Of a DNA stretch of 58,096 nt, positions 34,502-42,823 are shown piece by piece. The position numbers and the translations under genes are program-made. Location of the stretch: positions 1 to 58,096 of the forward strand of contig JAILIG010000083.1 of NCBI GenBank assembly GCA_024695445.1, read 5' to 3'. Position 1 is the first letter of the stretch. Every line of letters begins with the position of its first letter. The notes below the pieces were generated by a model that was not told the origin of the DNA, ran no database searches, and saw only the letters and a list, made by a program, of their open reading frames with translations. The stretch comes from Oscillospiraceae bacterium (GTDB lineage: Bacteria; Bacillota; Clostridia; Oscillospirales; Ruminococcaceae).

Positions 34502-35529
34502 ATGAACCTTGTCAGCTCATAGGCCATTTCGCACTGCTCCGGAATGCGCGGATGCCCCGGCGTTGCCCGGCCGGATCGGGTAAAGCGCAGCCGGTGTACG
34601 CGGTCGCTCGCCATGCGCACGCAGACGGCATCAACCAGCGATTCCCAGATCTCCTCGTGCATCAGCACCGTCAGCGTCAGAATGAACTGCGCGGCCGGAT
34701 ATTTCTGCATCAAGTCGGTCAGAATGCGGCAGTAGGCGGCGATCCACCGTTCCTGCGCCGCGGCATCGGGGCGGGTGTTTTCCCGCCCGCCGACGCGCTG
34801 GTCGTTCTGCCCGACGGCAAAGATGACATAATCCGGTACATAACGGGAAAAGTCCCATGGCGTCAGCGGTCCGGCCGCCGGCTGATAGCAGAGCTTGTCG
34901 TAGGCGGTTTCCATGCCGACGGCGCCGTTTTCAAAATAGCCGGAGCCGTCCAGCAGCGCGATGCCGCCCTGTGCAGTCAGATGCAGCTGCGCGGAGAGCA
35001 GGTCGGCGGTCAGCGCCGCGAAGCTGTACCGCGCATTGTCATATTTTGCGGTGTAATCCGGCTCGTCCGGCTGCCCGACATGAGAGCAGAGCTCCACCCA
35101 TGAGCCGGAGGTCACGCTGTCGCCGAAGGCTTCGAGCTTCAGCGCGGGCAGCGGCAGCGGCGAAACTGTCTCCCTGTCCCCGACGGCAATGCCGCAGAGC
35201 GTAAAGCTGTGCATACAGTCCTCGCGCTTCCAGATGCGGACGCTGTGCGTGCCTTCGCCCGCCGCCGTGACCGTCAGCGTCTGCTCTGCGCCGTTCTCCG
35301 GAGAGAGCGTCAGCACGGACTCCCGGCCGTCCAGCTCGATGCCGAGGCGCAGCCCGTTTCCGTGCAGCGGATCCACGCTGTAATTTTTCAGCGTGAGCTG
35401 CAGAATCTCACCCGTAAACCGGAACTGAAACAGCGAATACGGCCAGTAAAAGACCGGTGCATCCGGTGCGGAGCGGTCAATGCGCCCCATGTAGGTGACG
35501 GCCGCATCGGAAGGCAGAACCCGCTTCAC
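34483..35529 (-). CDS. SGNH carbohydrate esterase, CE2-like
   Basis: 348 residues. A beta-rich N-terminal domain (about 1-125) is followed by an SGNH hydrolase domain with FGDSVTSG (catalytic Ser138), FAVGQND and GHPRIPEQ (catalytic His326). This two-domain order and the HP(R) motif near the C-terminus match carbohydrate esterase family 2, which deacetylates xylan and other plant polysaccharides. There is no signal peptide, so it probably acts on imported oligosaccharides. The GTG at 35529 overlaps the stop of the TPR gene as GTGA. It is the last gene of its operon and overlaps the convergent membrane-protein gene at its end. Confidence 0.87.
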   Translation of the reverse strand: MKRVLPSDAAVTYMGRIDRSAPDAPVFYWPYSLFQFRFTGEILQLTLKNYSVDPLHGNGLRLGIELDGRESVLTLSPENGAEQTLTVTAAGEGTHSVRIWKREDCMHSFTLCGIAVGDRETVSPLPLPALKLEAFGDSVTSGSWVELCSHVGQPDEPDYTAKYDNARYSFAALTADLLSAQLHLTAQGGIALLDGSGYFENGAVGMETAYDKLCYQPAAGPLTPWDFSRYVPDYVIFAVGQNDQRVGGRENTRPDAAAQERWIAAYCRILTDLMQKYPAAQFILTLTVLMHEEIWESLVDAVCVRMASDRVHRLRFTRSGRATPGHPRIPEQCEMAYELTRFIQRLRG

Positions 35530-36578
35530 CGCGCGTTCCCGCCCTGACCGTTTTTCGCCGCAATTTCGCGGTCGATGCGGTCCAGATCGGCCTTCAGCTC
35601 CGGATTGTTCGTCAGGTCATAGGCGACACGCGTGAACAGCCCTTCAAGGTCGAGCCGCTGATACTTCTGCGCCTCGTTCTTCATGCCGAGCGCCAGCTCG
35701 ACCAGCTCGCCGTTCGGATAGCGGATGATCCGGTTCCGGCGGAACACCTCATCAATCTGCGCATCGGTCGGCGGTGCAAAGCGCTGTCCCATTGCATTGA
35801 TGTGCCGGACGACATCGGTCAGCTCCGCTTCGGTCACGGAAACCGGATTCAGCCGCATACTCTCGAAATAAAACACCGCCGCGGACTGAAGATCGCCGGT
35901 CTCCTGACAGAAATAGCCCATGTCATTGCAGACGCGTGCCATGCGGTCCGGCGTCGTGCAGATTCTGGAAATCTCCTGACAGTTTTTCAGCAGATCGGGC
36001 AGGTTTTTCACAAATTTGCAGATCTCGGACAGCTCAAAGTGCATCTCCGCGCTGACCGGGTTGAAGGAAATTGCCCGCTTGACGGCCGCCTCTGCCTCAC
36101 GGGTGCTGCCCGCGTCCATCAGCGTGTAGGCGTACAGCACCAGATAGTGTGCAAAATCAAAGGGTGCGCGGTCAAAGCCGGTTTTGTCCGGGTAAAACTG
36201 CCGGAACATATGATACTCAAACGGATTGCGGAACGAATACCACTTCCGCGGTTCCTCCTCGAAATACTGCGCGATTTTGTCGGAAATTGCTTTCAGAATC
36301 GGCAGTGCCTCGGCGCTCTTGTTTCCGTTGACGAGCGCCAGCGCCTCGCCGAAGGCCTGATCCATGCGTTTGCCGTTGACGAAGGTCGTCTCCTCCATCT
36401 GCTGCTGAATCTCCGGCGGCACCATCTCAAACGCGAACTGTGCCAGTGCCTCCAGCAGCTCCGCGGCATTTTCCTCGTGCTTGACCTCTGCGGTCATCGC
36501 CGTGATCTTTTCCAGGTTTTCGGAGACATTGTCTCCCATTTCAGCGCGCACGCGCTCCATCAGTTCGTTGACTGTCAT
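35526..36578 (-). CDS. TPR-like cytoplasmic protein, unknown function
   Basis: 350 residues, soluble, with helical repeats in the middle (about 140-260). Examples are AHYLVLYAYTLMDAGSTREA and VCNDMGYFCQETGDLQSAAV, which follow the TPR spacing of small and large residues. No signal peptide, membrane helix or catalytic motif was seen. It lies 46 bp downstream of aspS and overlaps the esterase gene. A scaffold role is likely from the fold; the partners are unknown. Confidence 0.72.
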   Translation of the reverse strand: MTVNELMERVRAEMGDNVSENLEKITAMTAEVKHEENAAELLEALAQFAFEMVPPEIQQQMEETTFVNGKRMDQAFGEALALVNGNKSAEALPILKAISDKIAQYFEEEPRKWYSFRNPFEYHMFRQFYPDKTGFDRAPFDFAHYLVLYAYTLMDAGSTREAEAAVKRAISFNPVSAEMHFELSEICKFVKNLPDLLKNCQEISRICTTPDRMARVCNDMGYFCQETGDLQSAAVFYFESMRLNPVSVTEAELTDVVRHINAMGQRFAPPTDAQIDEVFRRNRIIRYPNGELVELALGMKNEAQKYQRLDLEGLFTRVAYDLTNNPELKADLDRIDREIAAKNGQGGNAR

Positions 36579-36624
36579 ATGTGTTCCCCTTTTTTATTTT
36601 GAACGGTGTTCCGGCCGGCATCCT

Positions 36625-38409
36625 TCATGCTTCGGGCTTTTCGCTGTCGATCGCCGCAATGCCCAGAATGTCAAGGCTCTCCTTGTCCACCGGCGACGGG
36701 CAGCCGCTCATCAGCTCGCGGGCGTTCTGCACCTTCGGGAAGGCGACGACATCGCGCAGGGAATCTGCCTGTGCAAGCGTCATCGTCAGTCTGTCCAGAC
36801 CGATGCCGAGGCCGCCGTGCGGCGGTGCGCCGTACTGATACGCCTGCACGAGGAAGCCGAATTTCGCCTCGATCTCCTCGTCAGTCAGGCCGAGCGACTC
36901 AAACATCTTCTGCTGGAGTTCATAGTCGGTGATGCGCATGGAGCCGGAGCAGAGCTCGGTGCCGTTCAGCACGAGATCATAGGCCTTTGCAAAGACCTTT
37001 TCCGGTGCGGTGTCGAGATATTGCAGGCACTCGTCCATCGGCATCGTGAAGGGGTGGTGCATCGCCATCCACTCGCCGGTCTCCTCGTCCTTCTCAAAGA
37101 ACGGGAACTGCGTAATCCACAGGAAGTTGAACTCGCCCTGCGGGATCAGATCGAGCTTTTTGCCGAGGATGTTGCGCAGTGCGCCCAGCACCGGCAGCGT
37201 GACGGCATTCCGGTCCGCAACGATCAGCACGACATCGCCCTGCTCTGCGCCCGCAGCGGAAAGGATCGCGCTGAGCTCGCCCTCCTTGAGGAACTTGCCG
37301 AAGGAGCAGTTCGGCTCCGCATCCACCCAGCGGATATAGGCAAGGCCCTTTGCGCCGATGCCCTTGACGGTCTCGGTCAGCTTGTCGATCTCCTTGCGCG
37401 TCAGGACGGACGCCGCGTTCTTTGCCGTGATGCAGCGCACGGAGCCGCCGGCTTCCAGTGCGCCGGCAAAGACCGGGAATTCCACATTTTTCACGGTTTC
37501 GGAGAGATCGGTGATCTCCATGCCGAAGCGCAGGTCGGGCTTGTCCGAGCCGAAGCGCTCCATCGCCTCGGTGTAGGTCAGGCGCGGCAGCGGCGTTTTC
37601 AGCTCTCTGCCCATGACCTCGCGCATGAGCCGGACCAGAAAGCCCTCGGTCAGGTCGAGGATGTCATCGACATCGACAAAGCTCATTTCGAGGTCGATCT
37701 GCGTGAATTCCGGCTGACGGTCGGCTCTCAGATCCTCGTCGCGGAAGCAGCGTGCAAGCTGGATGTAACGGTCATAGCCGGCCACCATCAGAAGCTGCTT
37801 GTAGATCTGCGGAGACTGCGGCAGGGCATAGAATTCGCCGTGATGCACACGGGACGGCACAAGATAGTCTCTCGCGCCCTCCGGCGTGGACTTCATCATC
37901 ATCGGGGTTTCGATTTCGAGGAAGCCGTTTTCGTAGAAATAGTCTCTCGCGCATTTTGCAATCTGATGCCGGAGAATGAGGTTCTGCTGCAGCGGGGCGC
38001 GGCGCAGGTCGAGATAGCGGTATTTCAGGCGCAGCTCCTCGTTGACCTTGGTCTCTGCGGTGATTTCAAAGGGCGGCGTCTTGGCCTTTGCCAGAATGCG
38101 CAGCTCGGTGACGAAGATCTCGACATGACCGGTTTTGATCTTGTCGGTCTTGCTCTCGCGCTCGCGCACCTCGCCCTTTGCCAGCAGCACATATTCGCTC
38201 TTGCAGGATGATGCCTTCTCAAAAACGGCCGGATCGGTCGTCTCGTCGAAGGTCAGCTGCACGACGCCCGTGCGGTCGCGCAGAACGATGAAGATGATGC
38301 CGCCCTTGTCGCGGACGGTATCGACAAAGCCGCCGACTGTGACGGTCTTGCCCGCTTCCAGCACCTCGCCGCAGTAGCAGGTGCGCTTCATGCCTTGCAT
38401 ATTGTCCAT
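36625..38409 (-). CDS. aspS: Aspartyl-tRNA synthetase
   Basis: 594 residues, the usual length of the bacterial enzyme. It has an N-terminal OB-fold anticodon-binding domain (about 15-115, GGFVDTVRDKGGIIFIVLRD), a class II catalytic core with ETPMMMKSTPEGARDYLVPS and QSPQIYKQLLMVAG, and the bacteria-specific GAD insertion (about 295-420). The class II motif 3 reads GLGIGLDRLTM near the end. It charges tRNA-Asp and, where AspRS is non-discriminating, tRNA-Asn. The ATG at 38409 follows AAGGAG. The downstream TPR gene is 46 bp away. Confidence 0.97.
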   Translation of the reverse strand: MDNMQGMKRTCYCGEVLEAGKTVTVGGFVDTVRDKGGIIFIVLRDRTGVVQLTFDETTDPAVFEKASSCKSEYVLLAKGEVRERESKTDKIKTGHVEIFVTELRILAKAKTPPFEITAETKVNEELRLKYRYLDLRRAPLQQNLILRHQIAKCARDYFYENGFLEIETPMMMKSTPEGARDYLVPSRVHHGEFYALPQSPQIYKQLLMVAGYDRYIQLARCFRDEDLRADRQPEFTQIDLEMSFVDVDDILDLTEGFLVRLMREVMGRELKTPLPRLTYTEAMERFGSDKPDLRFGMEITDLSETVKNVEFPVFAGALEAGGSVRCITAKNAASVLTRKEIDKLTETVKGIGAKGLAYIRWVDAEPNCSFGKFLKEGELSAILSAAGAEQGDVVLIVADRNAVTLPVLGALRNILGKKLDLIPQGEFNFLWITQFPFFEKDEETGEWMAMHHPFTMPMDECLQYLDTAPEKVFAKAYDLVLNGTELCSGSMRITDYELQQKMFESLGLTDEEIEAKFGFLVQAYQYGAPPHGGLGIGLDRLTMTLAQADSLRDVVAFPKVQNARELMSGCPSPVDKESLDILGIAAIDSEKPEA

Positions 38410-38440
38410 GATAAAAAACTCCTTTTCAGGTTTTTATTTT

Positions 38441-38470
38441 GAATGCGGAATGCGGATTGCGGAATGCGGC
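38441..38470. repeat. Short direct repeats upstream of aspS
   Basis: Three to four imperfect copies of an 8-10 bp unit (GAATGCG / GGATTGCG) lie in the 112-bp gap between the zinc-ribbon gene and aspS. No function is evident, and nothing else is seen in this gap. Confidence 0.4.
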
Positions 38471-38521
38471 ATGACCGCAGGCACAAGGCGCGTTTCGCAA
38501 AATATCCTTTTTGATGCGCGG

Positions 38522-39085
38522 TCAGTTGAGCAGCACGACCAGAATCGCGTAAACAACCGCCGCCGAGACAAAGGATGTCAGGCTGATCAGAAAGTGAAAG
38601 AAGCCGTACGCCCACTTGCTCCGTATGAACGGCGGCTTTTCGAGATACGCCGCATCGGGGCGCAGGCGCGCCGACACAATGGAGAACAGTACCAGCGACG
38701 CCAGCCATGCGCCGATCAGCGGGACGGACATATCGGTATCAAAGCCGTGCTCGTCCCATGTCACACCGAGGCCGAGCGCCGCCATCTGCACCGCATACAG
38801 CACGCCGTTCAGGATATGCCAGTCCCGGCGCTTTTTCTTCGCCTGCTGCAGCATCTCCGGATGATAAACCGGCTGCACCGGCACGGCGTTCTGCACGGTC
38901 TGCATCCCCGGAATCTGCATCCCGCAGGGCTGCTGCATCTGCGGCACCGGCTGCCCTGCATACTGCATATCCTGCGCAAAAGGCGCGTTCACAGGGAGCT
39001 GTCTGCCGCAGCAAACGCAGTTTGCCGGCATTCCGTCCGGAATCCGGCTGACAAGGCCGCAGTACGGACACGATATTTCAGTCAT
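38522..39085 (-). CDS. Zinc-ribbon membrane protein, unknown function
   Basis: 187 residues. The N-terminus has a zinc ribbon (CPYC at 6-9 and CVCC at 23-26), then a Gln/Pro/Met-rich linker (about 35-75), then three or four membrane helices (about 90-185). The ribbon would face the cytoplasm. The start overlaps the end of the NUDIX gene by 8 bp, so the two are coupled. Similar ribbon-plus-helix proteins are common in Firmicutes without known roles. Confidence 0.75.
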   Translation of the reverse strand: MTEISCPYCGLVSRIPDGMPANCVCCGRQLPVNAPFAQDMQYAGQPVPQMQQPCGMQIPGMQTVQNAVPVQPVYHPEMLQQAKKKRRDWHILNGVLYAVQMAALGLGVTWDEHGFDTDMSVPLIGAWLASLVLFSIVSARLRPDAAYLEKPPFIRSKWAYGFFHFLISLTSFVSAAVVYAILVVLLN

Positions 39086-39497
39086 GATTCATCTCCCCTT
39101 GCAGATACCGCGGCGCAATCCGCAGAATATGGAGCAAATTGCCCTCTCCGGCAAAGCGGGTGCAGTCCGCAAAATCGCTGTCGGCATCCACCCAGAGCAG
39201 TTCGTTTTCATCCCCGTGCGGAACGGTGCGGCCGGTCAGTGTGCCGGCGTAGACCGAGAGCGAAAAGTCCTCGGCGAAATAACGCAGCTCCATGACCGGA
39301 ATCAGGCGGATATCCGCCGCCGTCAGAGCCGTTTCCTCAAAAAGCTCTCTGTACGCCGCGGCTTCGTCCGTCTCACCCGGCTCAACCTTTCCGCCGACCA
39401 GATTCAGCAGGCCCCGGTACGGTTCCTTGCGCCGGCGGCACATCAGGAGCTGTCTGCCGTCCGCACGGTAAACAGCAATCAGATTCAGCTTTCGCAT
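39078..39497 (-). CDS. NUDIX hydrolase (MutT-like)
   Basis: 139 residues. The NUDIX box is complete: GGKVEPGETDEAAAYRELFE followed by ET and a hydrophobic residue, supplying the metal-binding glutamates. Family members hydrolyse nucleoside diphosphates linked to another group, often oxidised dNTPs. The N-terminal MRKLNLIAVYRADGRQLLMC resembles 8-oxo-dGTP-type enzymes, but the substrate is not decided. It is coupled to the downstream zinc-ribbon gene and lies 21 bp after the membrane-protein gene. Confidence 0.9.
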   Translation of the reverse strand: MRKLNLIAVYRADGRQLLMCRRRKEPYRGLLNLVGGKVEPGETDEAAAYRELFEETALTAADIRLIPVMELRYFAEDFSLSVYAGTLTGRTVPHGDENELLWVDADSDFADCTRFAGEGNLLHILRIAPRYLQGEMNHD

Positions 39498-39518
39498 TGC
39501 ACGCTCCGTCCGGCAGCC

Positions 39519-40070
39519 TCACTGCCGTTTCCCCAGAATTTTTTTCACGAAATAGCTGCGGTAAAATGCGCGGATATTGCCCAGCAGCCGGTCGTATGCC
39601 AGAAAGATCAGGTTCGACACGGCAATCAGCCCCGCATACATCCACGGCAGCGTATCCTCGAAGGTCGGCAGCCCCAGCACATAGACCGTAACCCAGAAAT
39701 CGGCGACCAGAAAGGCGTTGTAAAGCAGCAGCTTCAGCAGCATCCGCAGCCAGCGCGGCCGGATCCGCTGCATCCGCGGCCGCAGCAGCGGGTAATACCC
39801 GAAAAAGAGTATGAACATCAGCGCGGCCTCTTTGTCCGGGTTCATGAGCAGCGTCAGCAGACTGACGGCCAGATAGGTCAGCCAGCCCCAGCCCTCCGAA
39901 ACCTCCTCCGCGAGAATAATCATCAGCATTCCCGCGACCATCGGGGCGGCGATGTAAAGCGCCGGCACCACGCCCGTCAGCACCATAACCGTCAGGCAGA
40001 GCGCCGCGACAATGCCGCCGAGCGCAACCCGGTAGCTGCGTTCCGCTGCGGCAGATTGTTTGCTGTGCAT
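39519..40070 (-). CDS. Integral membrane protein, unknown function
   Basis: 183 residues from the ATG at 40070 after GAGAGGGGG; an in-frame start at 40271 would precede the promoter. About five membrane helices are visible, with a loop EEVSEGWGWLTYL and a basic loop RPRMQRIRPRWLR. The small, helix-rich layout is reminiscent of ECF-type substrate-binding components, but no diagnostic motif is present. It opens the operon that continues into the NUDIX and zinc-ribbon genes. Confidence 0.78.
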   Translation of the reverse strand: MHSKQSAAAERSYRVALGGIVAALCLTVMVLTGVVPALYIAAPMVAGMLMIILAEEVSEGWGWLTYLAVSLLTLLMNPDKEAALMFILFFGYYPLLRPRMQRIRPRWLRMLLKLLLYNAFLVADFWVTVYVLGLPTFEDTLPWMYAGLIAVSNLIFLAYDRLLGNIRAFYRSYFVKKILGKRQ

Positions 40071-40118
40071 GACGGCGCCCCCTCTCTGCTCCGCTTTTCG
40101 CCAAAATCTTATTCTATT

Positions 40119-40147
40119 ATTGTACCACAATCGCCGTAAAAAGTCAA
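40119..40147 (-). promoter_or_regulatory. Promoter of the membrane protein-NUDIX operon
   Basis: On the minus strand TTGACT (40142-40147), 17 bp, TACAAT (40119-40124), about 50 bp upstream of the start at 40070. Confidence 0.75.
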
Positions 40148-40343
40148 TCATCCGCACCGCCTCTGTTCCCGCTCCGAAGGCCGCTTTGAGACGATTGGAC
40201 TGCGGGGACATGGCCCCCCGGACACCGTTATGTGTACGGTGAGAAACAGACAGAGCAGAAACGCAGCCCACTTATCTTTCGGATGCCTGCCGCGGCGGCA
40301 GAAATGCAGGCGTGAAAATTCTGCGCCAATTCCTGCAACAGAG

Positions 40344-40372
40344 TAGACAAACGCCTGAATTTATGTTATAAT
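40344..40372 (+). promoter_or_regulatory. Promoter of the fruK operon
   Basis: TAGACA (40344-40349), 17 bp, TATAAT (40367-40372) preceded by TGT, an extended -10. The start of transcription near 40379 falls after an ATG at 40375, which supports 40411 as the first start codon. Confidence 0.8.
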
Positions 40373-40410
40373 CAATGCAGAAGCAAATTCCGCGGAAAGG
40401 GGCGGTCGGT

Positions 40411-40899
40411 ATGCAGTCTGCTGCGGCGCTCATGTACCCTGCCGGCGGGCGCTGGCTCCTGACGGGGCTGCCGCTGGCGCTGCTGCTGGGGCTGGTCTGC
40501 CGGGCGGCGGGCAAGGTATTCGCCCTGTACGGGGAACGGCTGGTCTTTCCGGCCGAGTGTACGGCGTCTGCGCCGGAGGGATCCGGCACCGCAGTCTGTG
40601 TGCGCTTTCAGGATCGGGCAGGGCTCAGCCACCGCGCCGCGTTCTTCACGGATTCCCCTGCCGCCCGTTCGCTCAAAGCAGGCGACCGCGTCAGAATCGC
40701 CGTGGACTGCCGTGCCTTCCGCATGGGCAGCTATCCGCAGACGGTGCCCGAAGCGGCCGGCAGCCGCGATGTGCTGCTGCTATCTGCATACAGGGCGGAG
40801 CGCCGGAAACGGCTTTTTCTCCTGCTCGTGAAGGAACTGCTGCTCTGCGGTGCGGCACTTGCGCTGTTCCTTTTCGCCCGGTACCGTTTCTTCCCGTAA
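40411..40899 (+). CDS. DUF3592-like membrane protein
   Basis: 162 residues from the ATG at 40411 after AAAGGGG. One helix near the N-terminus (about 17-35) and one near the C-terminus (about 140-158) enclose a beta-rich domain of about 95 residues with a LKAGDRVRIAVDCRAFRMGS segment. This resembles the DUF3592 pattern of a small beta domain between membrane helices. A related protein follows fruK. Function unknown. Confidence 0.72.
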   Translation: MQSAAALMYPAGGRWLLTGLPLALLLGLVCRAAGKVFALYGERLVFPAECTASAPEGSGTAVCVRFQDRAGLSHRAAFFTDSPAARSLKAGDRVRIAVDCRAFRMGSYPQTVPEAAGSRDVLLLSAYRAERRKRLFLLLVKELLLCGAALALFLFARYRFFP

Positions 40900-40925
40900 C
40901 CGTATTTTCATAAGGGAGCCTGAAT

Positions 40926-41915
40926 ATGATGAAACAGAAAAAAAACAGCGGCGCTGAGAAAAAACAGCCCGCGGGGAGATTGCCCATGATTGCAACCGTT
41001 ACTGCCAACCCGGCCGTAGACTACACCGTCACGGTCAACGATCCCATCGGTATCAACGCCGTCAACCGCACGGACGATGAGCTGATTACCGCGGGCGGCA
41101 AGGGCATCAATGTCTCGCTGGTGCTCCAGCAGCTCGGCATTCCGACGACCGTTTACGGCTTTCTCGCCGGCGCAACCGGTTCGATGATCGCCGAACGGCT
41201 CCAGCGGACACAGATTCCGACCGACTGGATCTATGTACCCGACCAGATGACGCGCATCAACCTGAAGATCCGGCAGGCAAGCGGCGTCACCGAGCTGAAC
41301 GGCAAGGGCGTTTCCGTCTCGCAGACCGAGTCTGCGCAGATGCTCGAAAAGCTCCGCCGTTACGGCGACAGCGATTATATCGTGCTGGCGGGTACGATTC
41401 CCGCGGCGGCACCGGCGGACTATTACGCCGGCATGATGGAGGCGCTTTCGGAATCCGGTGTGCGCTTTGCCGTCGATACGACCGGGGAACCGCTGCGCCA
41501 TGCAATCGAAAAGAAGCCCTTTGTCATCAAGCCGAATCTGCCGGAGCTCTGCGGGCTGCTCGGTGTCCAGATCGACACATGGTGGGACGCACTTCCCTAC
41601 GGCAAGCAGCTCATTGACATGGGCGCGCAGAATGTCCTGCTGTCGCTCGGCGGAGAGGGCGCGCTGCTCTTTACGGAGGAGCACCGTGTCTGGCATCTGT
41701 CCGCGCCGCACGGCACCGTGAAAAACGCGGTCGGCTCCGGCGACGCCATGCTCGGCGGCTTCCTTGCCGCGTGCGCATCCGGCCAGCCGCTGACCGAAGC
41801 ACTGCGCATGGGTGTCGCGGCGGGCTCTGCGACGGCCTTCAGTGAGTGGATTGCGCACCGCTCCCAGATCGACGCGCTGCTCGCACAGCTCCCGCAGCCG
41901 ACCGAGCTGCTCTGA
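40926..41915 (+). CDS. fruK: 1-phosphofructokinase (PfkB family)
   Basis: 329 residues as drawn. The ATG at 40926 follows AAGGGAG. A second ATG at 40986 with GGGGAG begins MIATVTANPAVDYT, the usual family start, and would give 309 residues, so either may be used. This ribokinase-fold enzyme phosphorylates fructose 1-phosphate, or tagatose 6-phosphate in LacC relatives. Motifs are TANPAVDYT, TAGGKGINVS near the sugar site, IKPNLPEL, and the catalytic NAVGSGDAMLGGFLA with its base Asp. No PTS gene or DeoR regulator lies nearby. It is flanked by two DUF3592-like genes in one transcript. Confidence 0.88.
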   Translation: MMKQKKNSGAEKKQPAGRLPMIATVTANPAVDYTVTVNDPIGINAVNRTDDELITAGGKGINVSLVLQQLGIPTTVYGFLAGATGSMIAERLQRTQIPTDWIYVPDQMTRINLKIRQASGVTELNGKGVSVSQTESAQMLEKLRRYGDSDYIVLAGTIPAAAPADYYAGMMEALSESGVRFAVDTTGEPLRHAIEKKPFVIKPNLPELCGLLGVQIDTWWDALPYGKQLIDMGAQNVLLSLGGEGALLFTEEHRVWHLSAPHGTVKNAVGSGDAMLGGFLAACASGQPLTEALRMGVAAGSATAFSEWIAHRSQIDALLAQLPQPTELL

Positions 41916-41931
41916 CCGAAAGGAGTCTGCC

Positions 41932-42795
41932 GTGCGCATTCGTGTGATTCTGGTTCTGCTGGTTCCCGCGGTACTTCTGCTGCTGACCGTCCGGACGGTG
42001 CTGCGGTGCATCCGGATGCGGCGGCTCTTCCGCACGGCCGATGCCGCCGCGGAGGGTACGGTCACGAAGGTGCGTGCCGCAAAACTCACCCGCACGCTTT
42101 ACAGCTATACGGTATCCGTGCGCTATGAAGCGGACGGAAAGACCTTTGAAACAAAGCACAGGCTTCCCGCCGAGGAATCCCCGGAATGCCCGATGGAAGC
42201 GGGCAGCACCGCGGAGGTCCGCTACCGGACAGGGCATCCGGAGACCGGCTTTATGCAGGGCAGCGGGCAGTCGTCCGCCGATCTTGCGACAATCACCGCG
42301 CTGTGTGCCGCAATCCTGCTGTTTCTCGTGCTGCTGTGTTCGGGCAGCCTTGTCCGGTATCCGCTCGGCTGGTTCACGGTGCCGGAGCGCCGTCTGCTTG
42401 GCATTGTCCGGCTGACGGGCATCGCGCTGTTTCTGCTGGCATTCGCCGCGCTCGGCGTATGGACTCTGCTGATTTACCGCCGCGCCGTGCCGCTGACCGG
42501 TACGGTACTGGAGGTGCGGAAGGTTCTCAGGCAGACAATTCTCCGCACGGAATATGAAATGAACGGGGAATACCGGACGGTTGACCTGCCGAAGGACAAG
42601 TCCGACAAGCGGGAATTTTCCGTCGGGGACCGCATCGAGCTGCGCTGTCTTCCGCAGTATCCGAACGAAATCCGGATTTACCGGAAAAAGCGCAGGGCCG
42701 AGATCGTGCTCGGCGTAATCACCGGATGTTTCATGGCCTGGCAGCTGGCCGACTGGCTGGCGGAGGACCTGCTGGATGTGATTCATCTGAAATGA
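41932..42795 (+). CDS. Two-domain DUF3592-like membrane protein
   Basis: 287 residues from a GTG at 41932 after AAAGGAG. Membrane helices near 5-25, 115-135, 155-180 and 255-275 separate two beta-rich domains. The first contains YTVSVRYEADGKTFETKHRL and the second TEYEMNGEYRTVDLPKD, both in the style of DUF3592. It looks like an internal duplication of the smaller protein encoded before fruK. No function is known. A strong terminator follows. Confidence 0.75.
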   Translation: MRIRVILVLLVPAVLLLLTVRTVLRCIRMRRLFRTADAAAEGTVTKVRAAKLTRTLYSYTVSVRYEADGKTFETKHRLPAEESPECPMEAGSTAEVRYRTGHPETGFMQGSGQSSADLATITALCAAILLFLVLLCSGSLVRYPLGWFTVPERRLLGIVRLTGIALFLLAFAALGVWTLLIYRRAVPLTGTVLEVRKVLRQTILRTEYEMNGEYRTVDLPKDKSDKREFSVGDRIELRCLPQYPNEIRIYRKKRRAEIVLGVITGCFMAWQLADWLAEDLLDVIHLK

Positions 42796-42823
42796 AGGCG
42801 TGCCGGGCGATTTCTGATCCGGC

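Noticed and set aside
36481..38211. Plus-strand frame of 576 codons over aspS
   Set aside because: Antisense shadow of a secure housekeeping gene.
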